This document shows positions 1 to 11,310 of a stretch of DNA of 64,000 nt, piece after piece. This stretch comes from Anthonomus grandis grandis (Eukaryota > Arthropoda > Insecta > Coleoptera > Curculionidae), in assembly GCF_022605725.1 (NCBI RefSeq), contig NC_065550.1, positions 8,370,001-8,434,000 on the forward strand. The letters run 5' to 3'. Position numbers and translations under genes: made by a program. How positions within the stretch are numbered: the stretch's first letter is position 1; each line of letters opens with the position of its first letter. The notes under the pieces are model-generated. The model was not told the DNA's origin. It saw only the letters and a list, made by a program, of their open reading frames with translations, and did not search any database.

Positions 1-159
1 TCAATTTCTCGTTCCAAAAAACACCTCACACTAAATTTTAATTTAATATCTTATGAAACACTCGACTTACTTCAAAAAAGCGATTTTATATTTCTCATTT
101 TGACGCCCTGTATATTGAATACTGAGCGCCCAATTAAAAAATGGCATAACGAAAGTCGC

Positions 160-480
160 ATTATTTTGGTCCACCCTATATGTGGCCGGCGGACTGGCCT
201 CTTTTTTCCGGACACAATATGTATCTAATAACCCAAAAAAATCGATCTAAAATATTCAAATCAGGAAACTTTGCCGGCCATCTTACTGGACCATTATTTC
301 CAATCCACGTGTCACCAAACCTTTCTGTAAGATAATTAAAAACTTGTCCTGTATTATGTGGGGGATTTTAAGTAAAGTATGCGGTTGCTGTCGCTCCGGA
401 TACATCAACAAATACATTTCTGACGTCTGGATTTCTTTCTGGCATTTCTATCGTATCTATAATAAATTTTAATCATATTT
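160..480 (-). pseudogene. IS630/Tc1-mariner-type (DDE_3) transposase remnant
   Basis: Read on the minus strand, this stretch gives pieces typical of the C-terminal half of a mariner-like DDE transposase: an FGDTWIGNNGPVRWPAKFPD-type block followed by LNILDRFFWVIRY, matching the family pattern of a W-I-G-x-x-G-P segment, then WPxxSPDLNPLDFFLWG with the third catalytic Asp. Stops and frameshifts interrupt it and no start is present, so it is a fossil. This is the same broad family as the longer copy at 31.5-32.6 kb, and it keeps the segment that copy has lost. Confidence rests on the WP...PDLN...D motif order. Confidence 0.6.
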
Positions 481-1347
481 CGCTTTTCTTCATTTAAACC
501 ATAATTGCTTAATTTATTAGTAAAATATCCCTCACTTTGTACTACAATACTAACAAATCATACAAATTATTAAAAACATGATATATATGACAGTTTGAAT
601 ATTGTCTTGACAGTTTTCACAGCCTACTGCGGCAAATTACGTTTTTTCCAAAAATTCGGGTTTTTTCGAAAAATAAATATTACTTGTGACACATCGTTAA
701 GAAGGTAATTTTGCAGAGATTTTAAAGATGTAAAAATCCAATATGGCGCCTATAAGAAAAACAGAAAAATGATGTTTGGCTAAAGATGAAACGTCGTATT
801 CAAAATCTAAAAATCCATCATGTAGGACGAAAAAAGTGACAATGCAAAAGTGCAAATTATTTGAAAATACATAAAAAATAAGCTCAGGTAAAAATAAAAT
901 CGATTTTTTAAAATTTCATATTTTTTCGAATATCTTCGGAACCATTCGAAATTTTTTATTATTTTAAACGGCATATTGCTAGGCTTAAAAGTTCTCACTT
1001 TGCCGTAATTTAAACATCTTCGTATCTCTTATAGATTTCGAGATCGCCATGTTGAGAGTCTAATTTGAAACACTCTGTATGTTTAAAGCAGTAGGGTCAC
1101 AAAAATGAAAAAGTAGTACATAGCTACATATAATAGACAGTAATAATTTATCGTAATTTTGCATGTCAAATATCGATTATGTCAATTGGCTGACATGTGC
1201 AGTAAAATTTTTGCTTACATAATATTCCCACATAGAAATCTCATGTTAAGCGGATGTTATTAGTTTCATGTGCGTCAATCAAGTTAAGGTAACACACCTA
1301 AAACTGAAAACAGTTATCAGTATGTAAGGGCTAAGGTAATGTAAAAA
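481..1347. other. AT-rich intergenic, no gene seen
   Basis: No convincing coding signal on either strand. The sequence near 660-1075 ends in an ACACTCTGTAT-like string that resembles the termini of mariner-type MITEs elsewhere in this window, so it may be an old non-autonomous element, but no matching opposite end was found. Confidence 0.4.
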
Positions 1348-1350
1348 AAA

Positions 1351-1387
<37 letters not shown>
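1348..1387. repeat. (TA)n microsatellite
   Basis: An almost uninterrupted TA dinucleotide run of about 40 bases, directly readable. Confidence 0.95.
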
Positions 1388-1389
<2 letters not shown>

Positions 1390-1506
1390 TTTATCTGTGT
1401 TGGGCAATCGCCTTAATAAAGAAGCAGTTCTACAGCGCCTTAATAAAATCAGTAACACTAATGCTATTTCAATATCGCCTCCTCTGTTTCATAAACGCTC
1501 AATACT

Positions 1507-1755
1507 TAACCAATTCATACTGAAGAGCCCAATATACTGAAGTGGCAAACTATGTGAAAAACTTAAATAACATTTCACTTGTACATTTTATTATCATGCA
1601 GCGTATTGATAAGGAGTGTAATTGATAAGGAATGTAATCTTATAATTACTGTACTTTATTAATTACTGTAAACCAAATAATCCTAATCTACATTTTAAAA
1701 AGGACAAGCAACAAAAACAAAGAACCCGTCCTAGAAACAAGCAGTAAAAATATAT
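1507..1755 (-). repeat. Inverted-repeat arm, outer segment (copy 1)
   Basis: The reverse complement of this segment matches 8931-9148 along most of its length, including an identical GACGGGTTCTTTGTTTTTGT block. Together with 4281-4556 (matching 8088-8360) it forms a dispersed element of about 480 bp present twice in opposite orientation. Copy 1 is split here by the piggyBac-type element at 1756-4280. The unit has no recognisable coding content. Confidence 0.85.
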
Positions 1756-4280
1756 CCTCCTGGGACCCGGATTTATTTTTGTTAAGTTAGGGTTGTGAGG
1801 CTTTTAAATATAATAAAAAATACATAAATAAACATTGTTTACTAATAACTGTTTTTTTTTTTTTTTTTCTTATTTTGACAGATACACTTGACGTTCATGT
1901 ATCGTAAAATGGACATTGGGTCTTAACCTAAACAAAAATTCCTAATATATAATTTTTTTTTCAATAACATTTTAGTTTAAACCTATGAAAACGCAGAAAA
2001 TAAATGTAAACTTAAATTTATGTGCTATGAAACTCCATGAAACAGTTTCTGTTGCCAGTAATGCACAAAAATGTGCTGCATGTATTACAAAAAAACTTGT
2101 TTTTTTTGGCACATTTTTACATCCAACCCAATTTTTTAAGACTGTGGCAATTTCTGGAAAGTGTTGTTTCCGTTTTCTTTCGGTGCCTGATGACGATGAC
2201 GGTGAATCGACAAAGATATTTTCCTCAGCATTTCTTCTAGTACCTACACCTTGGATGTTTTCTTGGGTTTCACTTGGTGGATTGGGTGTATTTGTCAAAA
2301 GTTAAGTGGCAATTTCGATTTTAAAATCTATATATTGTTGTATTTTGCGTGGAGGGATTTTAAATATTTTTTTATCTCTTCGATAAAAAATCCATGAGTT
2401 AGCCATTGCTAGATCAAAGAAATGGAAAATGACCCTTACAGTCCATTTTTTTGATCTGGCTCGAATTCTATAATAGCTAATCATTCGGTCTATCAAGTCT
2501 ATTCCTCCCATACAATCGTTGTACTTAGCAACAACGTAAGGTCTTTTAACCTGAAAGTATTTAGAGTCTTTCTTAGACCACTTTTTACAGTCATCGCTAG
2601 GTTGAATTCCTAGAGCAGTAGATGCCAAAAGTACAGATTTCAGATCATACCATTGTACAACTACTATTTCGCCATCTTGTCTTACAGTTTGTTCCGAGCT
2701 GCCTCTACCTATCTTGGCCATCATTTTTTCCGAAGTTAAATTTGCTGCCGCTGGTACACGAGATTTCATAATGGTTCCAGTACAATATTTCTCTTGTTGA
2801 CGAAGATATTCGAGAAGTGGTATTGTCGTGAAATATATATCACAGTACACATGACTTCCAGGAAATAATGTCCTTCCAAAGCGAACAACAGCAGAAGGTC
2901 CAACACCAAGTCGTTTTACAGAATCATCTGGAAAAGTATCTTTTCCTTGATATAATTCAAAGTCGACAAGACCATCAGGGGCAGCAACAACAAAATTTTT
3001 CAAGCCCTGTGGATTTGGCTGTCCTCTAACGAACTGCTTCATTTTACAAGTCCCTGTAAATGGGATCATCTGTTCATCTACAGCAACCACTTTCTCTCTA
3101 GATAGCTGCAAATATCCCTGCCATACTGCTTTTATAATAGGACGTACTTTCCAAAATTTGTCAGACCTGCGTACCTCTTCAGCGATGCTGCCATCAATGA
3201 CGATTTTAAGGTTACTTCTTATGGCAAAAAAATTTATCTCGAGTCATTGTATCTGCAATAGCTGAAACCTTAGTGGTTTTTGCCCAGTACATATTTTGGG
3301 ATATTTTAGACAAGACATCAAACTATTCCAAAGAAATGTTTAATCTCATTAAGAGTCAATTTAAGAGATACTCCTTTAAGTTCAACGTACCTTGCATTTG
3401 TGCAATCACACACTTTTTGGAATAACTTATCTTCAAAGTACATGGCTAAATATGATTTTGCAGTCCAATCATACCGGAGCTCTGCGCTGCATTCACTAGA
3501 GGGGCCTTCAAAATTTGGAGGTGCAAAAGTAACATCTCTTCTCCAAGACTTTCGCTTTAAAGGATCCACAGATTGTTTGGCCAATTTTAAGTTTTCTCTC
3601 AGGACACTAAGAGGAATTTTATCTTCTTCTTCTTCGTCCTCACTGCTGCTTACTAGTTCTTCATTAATTATTTCTTCTTCTCTCCCCATTAAATTATCCA
3701 TAGTTTGAATTTCTTCTTCATCATCAGACATTTCAATGTCAGAATCATCATTTCCAATGATTTTTAGTATTTGCTCCAATTTCAATTTTTCCATTTTTCG
3801 TCATCTTCCCCTGGCCGAAGCACTCTTTGATTGCCAAAAATTCCTAAAATAAATTTTATGAGTTAATTGAAAAAGTGCATGAGATAGACCCAATATCCAT
3901 TTAAATGGACGCGAATAACTTAGGCTAATACAAAACTTATTTAATTTTTTTATTATTGTAATGTTATTTAAATTTGTCTATTAAACATTTGCAAATAAAA
4001 ACTTTCACAAAAATCATTACAAAAATTTATCACATATATATAACGTTAAAAAATAGGCTACATACCATCATAACGAGAACCACGTGCAGCCGCCATCACA
4101 ACAGAAAACAAACAACTGATACCCAGGACATGTGCACAATTAAAGTCGACCGAATCGGACTGGGAGGCAGCACCGAAGTGTCCAACGAAGTGGATGCGAG
4201 GTATACAACGAAAGATATACAACGAAACTGGAAACATAAAACTGGCATGTCCATTTAAATGGACGCTAGGTCCCAGAAGG
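1756..4280 (-). mobile_element. piggyBac-type DNA transposon, 2.5 kb
   Basis: The ends are imperfect inverted repeats: CCTCCTGGGACCCGGATTT inward from 1756 and, on the opposite strand, CCTTCTGGGACCTAGCGTC inward from 4280. The interrupted host repeat continues on both sides (1755 and 4281), which fixes the ends. ATAT flanks the element at 1752-1755 and 4281-4284, suggesting a 4-bp target duplication, whereas the superfamily normally uses TTAA. A 14-bp palindrome, TCCATTTAAATGGA, occurs at 3896-3909 and 4250-4263, and a related AAAATGGACATTGGGTC lies near 1907, so subterminal repeats are present. Total length fits piggyBac (about 2.4-2.5 kb). It encodes a degenerate transposase on the minus strand. 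Confidence 0.85.
1972..3794 (-). pseudogene. piggyBac-type transposase, frameshifted
   Basis: Three open segments on the minus strand form one transposase. 3794-3318 is the acidic N-terminal region (starts MEKLKLEQILKIIGNDDSD). 3111-2302 is the catalytic core, with VDEQMIPF (first Asp, residue 12), HVYCDIYFT (second Asp, residue 91) and MGGIDLIDRM (third Asp region, residues 205-208) followed by YRIRARSKKW. 2298-1972 is the C-terminus, where a CKNV...CNTC...C cysteine-rich motif is readable only if one base of a T run near 2100 is ignored. The link between the first two segments (MYWAKTTKVSAIAD, then FFAIRSNLK) lies in other frames, so at least two more indels occur around 3235-3330. The copy is inactive. 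Family assignment is firm; the number of disabling changes is a minimum. Confidence 0.88.
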
Positions 4281-4556
4281 ATATGCATTTCTATCATCTC
4301 ATTGTAATGCAAGGACAACGGTAACCTATCACTGTTTTTCCCTAACATTCAATCTCTGCGACACACGACAACTGAATTGAGCCTATTGTTGCATGATATG
4401 TGTGACCCTAATATTGGAATGCTCACTAAGCACTGGTTAAAATGAACTGTTTAATGTACCTAATTATGTAGTACTGTCGAAGTCTTTCATCGCATGGTAG
4501 ATCCATGATTTTATTTTATGAAGAATTTTTAAATCAGAGCTCTTTTCAAAAAATAT
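4281..4556 (-). repeat. Inverted-repeat arm, inner segment (copy 1)
   Basis: The reverse complement matches 8088-8360 for about 270 bases, including the shared strings GAGCATTCCAATATTAGGGT and CAGAGATTGAATGTTA. It is contiguous with 1507-1755 once the piggyBac-type insertion is removed. Confidence 0.88.
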
Positions 4557-6539
4557 CTTATCGTTTAGATCTTGTAACATGAGAATATTTTTAATATATT
4601 TATATTCTTATATTAGAATTTATGAAGTCAAAGTTACCTATCTTAAGGAGTTACATAATACTAGTAATATTAAAAAAAATTTTATAAGTATATAATCTTA
4701 AGTATGAAGGTAAAGGAAATATTAAATTTAAACATTACTGAAATAATGTTGTTAATATAAATAGATTTACTTGTTTAATAGGGGCTTTTATTTATTTTTT
4801 TTTATAGAAAACAATAAAACAATATTATGGAATAAGCTAGGGGATTACATCACAAAGCAAATTTTCCTTTGCCAAAAATTGGATTATACCATGTAATAAA
4901 ATGATCCTAAATCGAAAAACCATTTTAAAGAAAATTCCGCCAAATTAACGACAACGTTGTAGACAGTCAGCTGAGGTCGACAACATAGAAATACAGGGCC
5001 AGACGCAGAAAAAACAAAAAACTTTATTTCCCGGTTTAGATGTGCAGGTGCTGGCGAGACGCCACGTCGAATTGCCCCTTTTACATCCACAGTGGGGTAT
5101 TTGACCCCTCCTTTTGGTTTTATTATTTAAAATCTTAATGTTTACAGACTTGGTTTGGTATTGGTTTTATTTTTGTATTAAATGATGTCTATTGGGGTAA
5201 ATTATAATTTGACACATTGTGCATTTAAATAGCATAGAACTTACTTCCTCTATTTGGAATTTGCCACAATATATTTTTTAGTGAAGTTAAAATTTCTAAA
5301 TCTACTAAATTGATTAAAAATGTTCTTCACAGTTGAATCTGTATCTGTTAGACATGGATAATGATTTTTAACCATTGCTTTATTAAAATGAGATAAATAA
5401 GTAGTTCTTCATTTGCAAGAGTCACCTATTTATGGGAAATAATATTTTTTAAAAAGTACAAATAAATATCAGCTACCAAAAATAAAACAAATTACATTGT
5501 CTATAAATCCATTCTTACGAAAAACAAAATTGAAATTAGCATTTCTTACAAAATATATTAAAACACAAAAGAACAATCTGTTTCCAACCCCGTCAGCAAT
5601 TGTTTAGGGTTTTGAGTTGATATTCTCTAAAATGTTAGAAAATATATTAAATTAAAACCAATATTATTAGGCGTTATGCATATATACAGGTTGTACAGGT
5701 GTGCGGAATTCGAGCCTCACCATTGGGATCTCGGCAATTAATAAAGATACGAAGTGGGTTAAATGGAGGCAAAATTTAAGTTTGGTGAGGTCTACCATAG
5801 CTATTCTACCTAACCACTGCTGAAAAAAAAACAGTATAATATTATAATATAATGTGTAAACAGTACAGGTGACTTAACGAATACAATATATTTGGAGCTT
5901 AATACTAACTTAATAAAATATGAATATTAAAGTTAAATTAAATGCATATATAAACAACTTTAAACATAACAAGATATAGAGTTATATACAGTGTTTTCAT
6001 TTCAAAACAATCCACCCTTCATAACTTTCTTAAAAAAAAAAAAAAAAAAACACGTCAAATTAGATATACAGGGGGACGTTTAATTATGCATTTACTGAAG
6101 TTCTGTCAATCACCTCCTCACCTCCAGCTAACCTCACTTTAATATGTCAAATGGGAATCCCCATCGTATGATACATCATAGTAAGCAGCGTAAAATTCTG
6201 TATTCAAGGGTATCAAAAAAAAATGAAATCGGTAAATGTGTAAGCAAATAGTTAGCGAAAATGTCTAGAAATAATGAATATTTTATTTACGCCAAACTAA
6301 AAAAAAAACAAACACCAAATGGAACACATTTTACAAGACGTGAGGCGTCGTTAAAAATCTTTATTCCCTCATAGAAAATTGAGTTCTTGATTGTTGATGT
6401 TGAAATTTATTGGGAGATGTAAACCTTTCTGATGCCAAGTAGGATATCTTGGATTAATTATCATGAATCTATGTATATTTTTATAAATTATACATGCCAC
6501 TTTTTGCATATAAAGGCAGAAGATTATAAGTACTTATAC
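4557..6539. other. AT-rich stretch, no gene supported
   Basis: Both strands are broken by stops and I recognise no protein family. Around 5685-5800 and 6050-6220 there are short GC-richer strings beginning ATACAGG that look like termini of old non-autonomous elements, without a paired end that I could find. Long A and T runs are frequent. Confidence 0.4.
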
Positions 6540-7990
6540 ATTCTTTTATAAATAGTGGACGATAGGTATCTCTCGGCTTAGCTCCACAGATATATCGCAC
6601 GGCACGCTTTTGAAGCGTAAACAATGTCTCCATCTGAAAATCACCATTTTCCCCTGTACAGCGAGGTTTTTTACATCATTGATGTACAGGAGAAACAGGA
6701 CTGAACACTCCCCGAATGAGGACGTGATATTCCTTAGAACCTACACATAGACGCTGGCGATGCCCTCCCAAATAGGAAGAAAACTACCCCTCTAAAACTA
6801 TAATGGGGTAGCTTCCGCAATAGAATCTCGAGACTGACACAGTCAAATGCTTTTGGCAAATCATAAAACACTGCGGCAGAACACCATTAATTGCGCAGTA
6901 GAGGTTATGAAGAAAGTTGTACATGACTTGTGCCAGCGTTCCGTTAGAAACCAAACTGAAATCTGTTTAAAATATTATTGTGTCTTATAAACGATAATAC
7001 CCGATTTTTTTACCAATACTTCCATGATTTTTTACAAGGTAGGCAAGAGCGATATTGGTCTAAAGTTTGAGGGATCATCAAGTGCACCAGTTTTGTTAAT
7101 TGGAACAACTTTAACCAACTTTAGGCATGGTGGACAGCTACCGTTTTCCATGAATCATTGATTGTATCAGCCAATACCGTTGATGCAGTATTTGCAAGCT
7201 TGTAAACACTTAATACTTAATTGAGATACCATCTTCCTCTGCAGTTTTTTTTATTTTTGATGGAGTATAAAACCTCCTTCACTTTAGATAAACTAGTAGA
7301 ATTTAAAATAAAACAGAATTTTATACAGGAAATTGCAAAAAAGAAAATGGATCTATTGGCAAATCGATATTTTGTTCCAAGGTGGGAGAAACAGTTGAAA
7401 AAAAGTTGTTCAATTCATCAGCAACTATTTCAGGGATTGACAATCTCTGGTTATTACAGACTCCGGTAATATCACTAATGATTTTTCAGCTCCCTTTCGA
7501 TTTGTTAGAAGTATCAAAGAGATCAATCAGCCTACTATAAAACTGAGATATTGGATCTAATGTGGTCAGTATAGTCCCCAAGTTGACAAGAGGCGATCCA
7601 CGGCAAAACTCATTCAAGTTATAGCTACTTAATATTCGGTCGAAGCGATTCACAGGTACAACATAGTGGCTGCCATCAATATTACATATCTTACACAATA
7701 CAAACTCATGATCAGACAGAATTAGCAGCTATAAAGTTTACAATGTTATCTGGTAAGTTTGAACACACATTGTCAACAATACTACCAGTATACTGAGTTA
7801 CACGAGTGTAAGCCTCAACATGCATCTGCAGATAAAAGGCAGTTAGCAAATAACCTAATCGGTGTGTGAAAATGGTCTTCAAAATTGATGTTAAAGTCGC
7901 CCGAAAGTATAATAAAAGCGGAGCATGGTACTTGAGCCTAAAGGGTTTCTAGACTAAAAAGAAATTCACTGCAGTCAGATAGTGATAAAC
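6540..7990 (-). pseudogene. Degenerate non-LTR retrotransposon, family A (EN-RT)
   Basis: Reading the minus strand from high to low coordinates recovers, in order, an endonuclease piece (a GDFNINF-like string near 7900 and an SDHEFVL-like string near 7720), a linker with NLNEFCRGSPLVNLG, then reverse-transcriptase blocks homologous to the better copy at 34.6-36.8 kb. The nucleotide match is visible by eye for the block carrying the AFDCV-type palm motif (6790-6900) and the 'RPISLLS' block (about 7060). Stops and frameshifts occur throughout. This is an old copy of the same family as 34622-36830 and probably of 23480-24870. Confidence 0.75.
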
Positions 7991-8087
7991 GGTAAATACA
8001 TATAACATACAGATCTTTGGTTTTCTAATAAATCATAGTAAACTGAAAAGTGGACTCCCTAAATAGATTATAATATTTATCTATTTT

Positions 8088-8360
8088 TTGAAAAGAGCTC
8101 TGCTTTAAACATTCGTTATGAAATAAAATCATGGATCTATCATGCGATGCAAGACTTCGACAGTACTACATAATTAGGTACTTACATTAAACAGTTCATA
8201 TGGTTTTAATTACTGCTCAGTGAGCATTCCAATATTAGGGTCACACATATCGTGCAACAATAGGCTCAATTCACTTGTCTTGTGTCGCAGAGATTGAATG
8301 TTAAGAAAAAACAGTGATAGGGTACCGTTGTCCTTGCATTGCAATGATAGAAATGCATAT
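8088..8360 (+). repeat. Inverted-repeat arm, inner segment (copy 2)
   Basis: Opposite-orientation partner of 4281-4556. It ends at GAAATGCATAT, the same base position where copy 1 is broken by the piggyBac-type element. Here it is followed by a non-LTR tail instead. Confidence 0.85.
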
Positions 8361-8930
8361 ATTATTTGCTTATATTATTACGCAAACTATCTATTTGCAA
8401 AAATTACACCTAGATCAAGCTTTCATAACCGAGATACTAGATATAGAGACTATTATGAAATTCCAAGGCATAAGGGAAGCTTCTTTAAATCTTGCTTTAG
8501 CTATACTTCTGTTAATTTATTAAATCATTTACCTGGAAACATAAAAATGTTTAATCAATCAACTTCGACTTTTAAAAAGAAGTATAAAAGTTACCTTTTT
8601 TCTAAATACTAATCACTTTATTTATTTTATTTATTGTTTTTTTTTTTTTTGATTAATCACTTGTTTTTGTCTTGTGGATTCTGGAGAGAATTTTGCCTTA
8701 TTTTTTTGCTTTTGATTTACTTTTTGTTTTGTAGATTTTTTAGGGACTATTTTCAGTTGTATTTTCTATTTATTTGAATATTTAATTTACCTTACTGTAT
8801 GTTTCGACGTTGTTGTAATTATTGAAATCTTATATTTTGTTTTTGCTATGAATACTCGGCTAGCAACAGCTGTGCTGAATCTCACCGAGTATAAAATAAA
8901 GTCGTTTTTTTTTATTATTATTTATTTATT
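8361..8930 (+). mobile_element. 5'-truncated non-LTR retrotransposon tail
   Basis: An open frame through 8612 encodes a typical non-LTR C-terminus: NRDTRYRDYYEIPRHKGSFF, then a NHLPGNIK motif and a Lys-rich end (FKKKYKSYLF). This matches the 'RNxxYxIPxHRTxxFxxS...YNxLPxxIK...FKxxLKxYL' pattern common in jockey/CR1-like elements. A 3' UTR follows and ends in a T/TTA-rich microsatellite at about 8906-8930. The 5' boundary is the abrupt end of repeat homology at 8360, so only the last 570 bp inserted, as usual for target-primed reverse transcription. The reading frame continues upstream into the flanking repeat, so the apparent start at 8298 is not real. Confidence 0.75.
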
Positions 8931-9148
8931 ATATATGTTTACTGCTTGTTTCTAGGACGGGTTCTTTGTTTTTGTTGCTTGTCCTCTTAAAAATTTAGAT
9001 TAGGATTATTTGGTTTACAGTAATCAATAAGATAATATGACATACACTCCTTATCAGTGTGCTGCATGATAATAAAATGCACAAGTGAAATATTATTTAA
9101 GTTTTTTACAGAGCCACTTCAGTATGCTGGGCTCTTCTTTGGGATTGT
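8931..9148 (+). repeat. Inverted-repeat arm, outer segment (copy 2)
   Basis: Partner of 1507-1755 in opposite orientation. Homology starts at ATATATGTTTACTGC and fades around 9136-9148. The matching ends suggest a short dispersed element of unknown class. Confidence 0.82.
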
Positions 9149-9189
9149 TTGATTAATAAGACTACAAAATCGATACTGATTCGAGAACT

Positions 9190-10530
9190 AGAAAAATAGT
9201 TGAAGAAATGGAACAAGAATACTTTTGAGCAAATTCCGCACAGTTTTGGGGATTTATCGGAAAAGATTTTGCAATCTCTTATAAATCCTTTAGCTGATAG
9301 GGTACACTGTATTTGATCGTTACTTCACACTGTCAATAAAAGATTGTGTGTATACCCTTAGAGGCTATTCGGATAATAATGATTTCTATATCGCTGGTTC
9401 TTAACAAATTAGAATTTCTAACTTCTCCAGAGATTTAAAATACATTAGTAATTTAAATCTTTGGAGATGTAAAATACATTAAAATACATGAATGCTTTAG
9501 TTAATCTTATACAGTATTACTTTAGCCTTGGGCTGACCAGGAAATGAAAGCGATAATTGGTAACAACACTATATTTCTGAATCAAGATTCGTGTTACGTA
9601 TGCATATAATGTTATCGACAATAAAGTTCCGCGAATTATGGATCATGAACTGTCCCGATCATGAAGAAGGGCATACAAAACCTGTATTTCTTGCTTGTCA
9701 AATGAAAGAAGACATTACTGTTACCATCAGTACTTACCGATACAGATATCAGGGTAATTTGCTAACATGGCACATAATAAAGCTTCGGAAAAATTTGGAT
9801 TGATCGTGGAGTCAGTAATGCACACCGATTTACCGATAGTGCCGCTCTTTCTGCTCAATTAGGCCTACTTCTTTCACAAGCACTCACAGGATGTGATTAT
9901 AACCCAGCTTTTTACAGGCGAAGCAACAAAGGCCTTTTGATATTTTGATGAGATCTGCTACTTTTCATGAAGCATTTGCAAATTTGGGATCTTAAGCTTT
10001 TGATATTGCCTATCATGGAATCTTTTATCTGTCCTTCATACGAATAAAAAAACTAGCTGATATCAACCACACTAAGATGGAAATATTCAATAAAGCATCG
10101 GATACGTCTCAACCCTTCTTATTAAATGTGCGTAATTACGACGCTTGTAATTTGTCACCTTGCCAATCAGACCTACGGCAACATTTATTTTGAGCTAAAT
10201 AACTGGGTACTGTCGTATCATATCGAGTATGATCGTTACACAAACTGCAAAAATTGCAATAAACTGCAGATGAAAAATTAGAACCGACTTGGTTTCTTGG
10301 TAACCAACTTCCAGAAGCATCGAAGATATCGTCATAACACATTTTAGACTGACATTTTAGGAGATACTTTACATTTAGGTACATTTTTCATTTAATACTA
10401 TGATATAAAATAAATAAAACATTGTAAAGTTCATAACCATGTTTGCTTACAGAAACACGAGATGACGAAGAAATTGACCAAGTGGAAACCAACTTCTTAG
10501 ATGAATCCAGTGAGAATGAAGAATAAAATT
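9190..10530 (+). pseudogene. Fossil of a dispersed insect ORF (LTGCDY motif)
   Basis: Plus-strand fragments in changing frames recall a repetitive insect protein family of unknown function: a piece at 9620-9800 (FRELWIMNCPDHEEGH), then QALTGCDYNPAFYRRSNKG at about 9880-9940, FHEAFANLG near 9965, KLADINHTKMEIFNKA around 10050-10100, and an acidic end at about 10455-10525 (DDEEIDQVETNFLDESSENE) before a TAA. Several stops and shifts break it. The LTGCD(x)3-AF block is the most diagnostic part; I know it from transposon-like ORFs in insect genomes but cannot name the superfamily. It may be a retrotransposed or transposon-borne copy. Confidence 0.45.
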
Positions 10531-10539
10531 CTTATTTTT

Positions 10540-11089
10540 AAGATTTTGCTATCTAGTTTTATATCATTAAATGATAAAATTGAAAAAATATAAATGTATA
10601 TTGTTTTATTACATCCAGTAATTAAAAACAATTTCTAATTGTTATATTAACAATGTTTCTCAATGTATAATTGTTAGATTATTATTTAGGACGACCAGGA
10701 CATCAAGATGACTATATGTATGAAAATCTGACACGCTAGACCACTTCCATGTAACTGTTTTTTTTACAGTTTTGAAGATTTGTACACGCTCACCTCCCCA
10801 CCAAAATGACAAACTTAACATTCACTTTTTTTCGTTTAAGCCATAATCTTCACAATCCATAAGGTCCCTATGATGCTTTAGCAACTGCAAATTTAGCATC
10901 CCAGTAGGCTCAACTACTAAAAGTATAGTGAAGTGGTGGTCGCATACAAGATGGCTGGTTGGGAAAACCGTCGGCTATGTACCCTGTTCCCCGATATATT
11001 TTAACAATTCTTAATCCTGAAATTCAGGGTGAAGCTTCTCCACCGATGCATCCGGCATCATCTGGCCTGGCTATCGGCGCGGCGTGAAT
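10540..11089. other. Intergenic, nothing recognised
   Basis: AT-rich to about 10680, then mixed composition. No long frame with recognisable similarity. Confidence 0.4.
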
Positions 11090-11310
11090 AGGTTCAGCTA
11101 CCATTGGCAAGTAGTAGGAAAGGGTTTCGAAGGATGGGAAAGGAAAGAACAACCACGTGTTGACTGGGTGAAGGACGATGCGGAAGTGGAATTGATACTT
11201 TCACAAAATTTAATTTTTAATTGCATGTTGTCGCCAAAAGCAAGGGATAGGAAAGGACAGGAAAGGACAAAGAACGACCATGTGTTGACTGGGTGAAGGA
11301 TGACGCGAAA
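11090..11310. repeat. Diverged tandem duplication, ~124-bp period
   Basis: The string TGTTGACTGGGTGAAGGA recurs at about 11158 and 11282, each copy preceded by a purine-rich GGGAAAGGAAAGAAC-like tract. Two diverged copies about 124 bases apart are visible. No coding function is supported although the frame is open across part of it. Confidence 0.65.

Noticed and set aside
1985..2305. Plus-strand frames opposite the piggyBac C-terminus
   Set aside because: They are antisense shadows of the transposase; the minus strand carries the Cys-rich motif.
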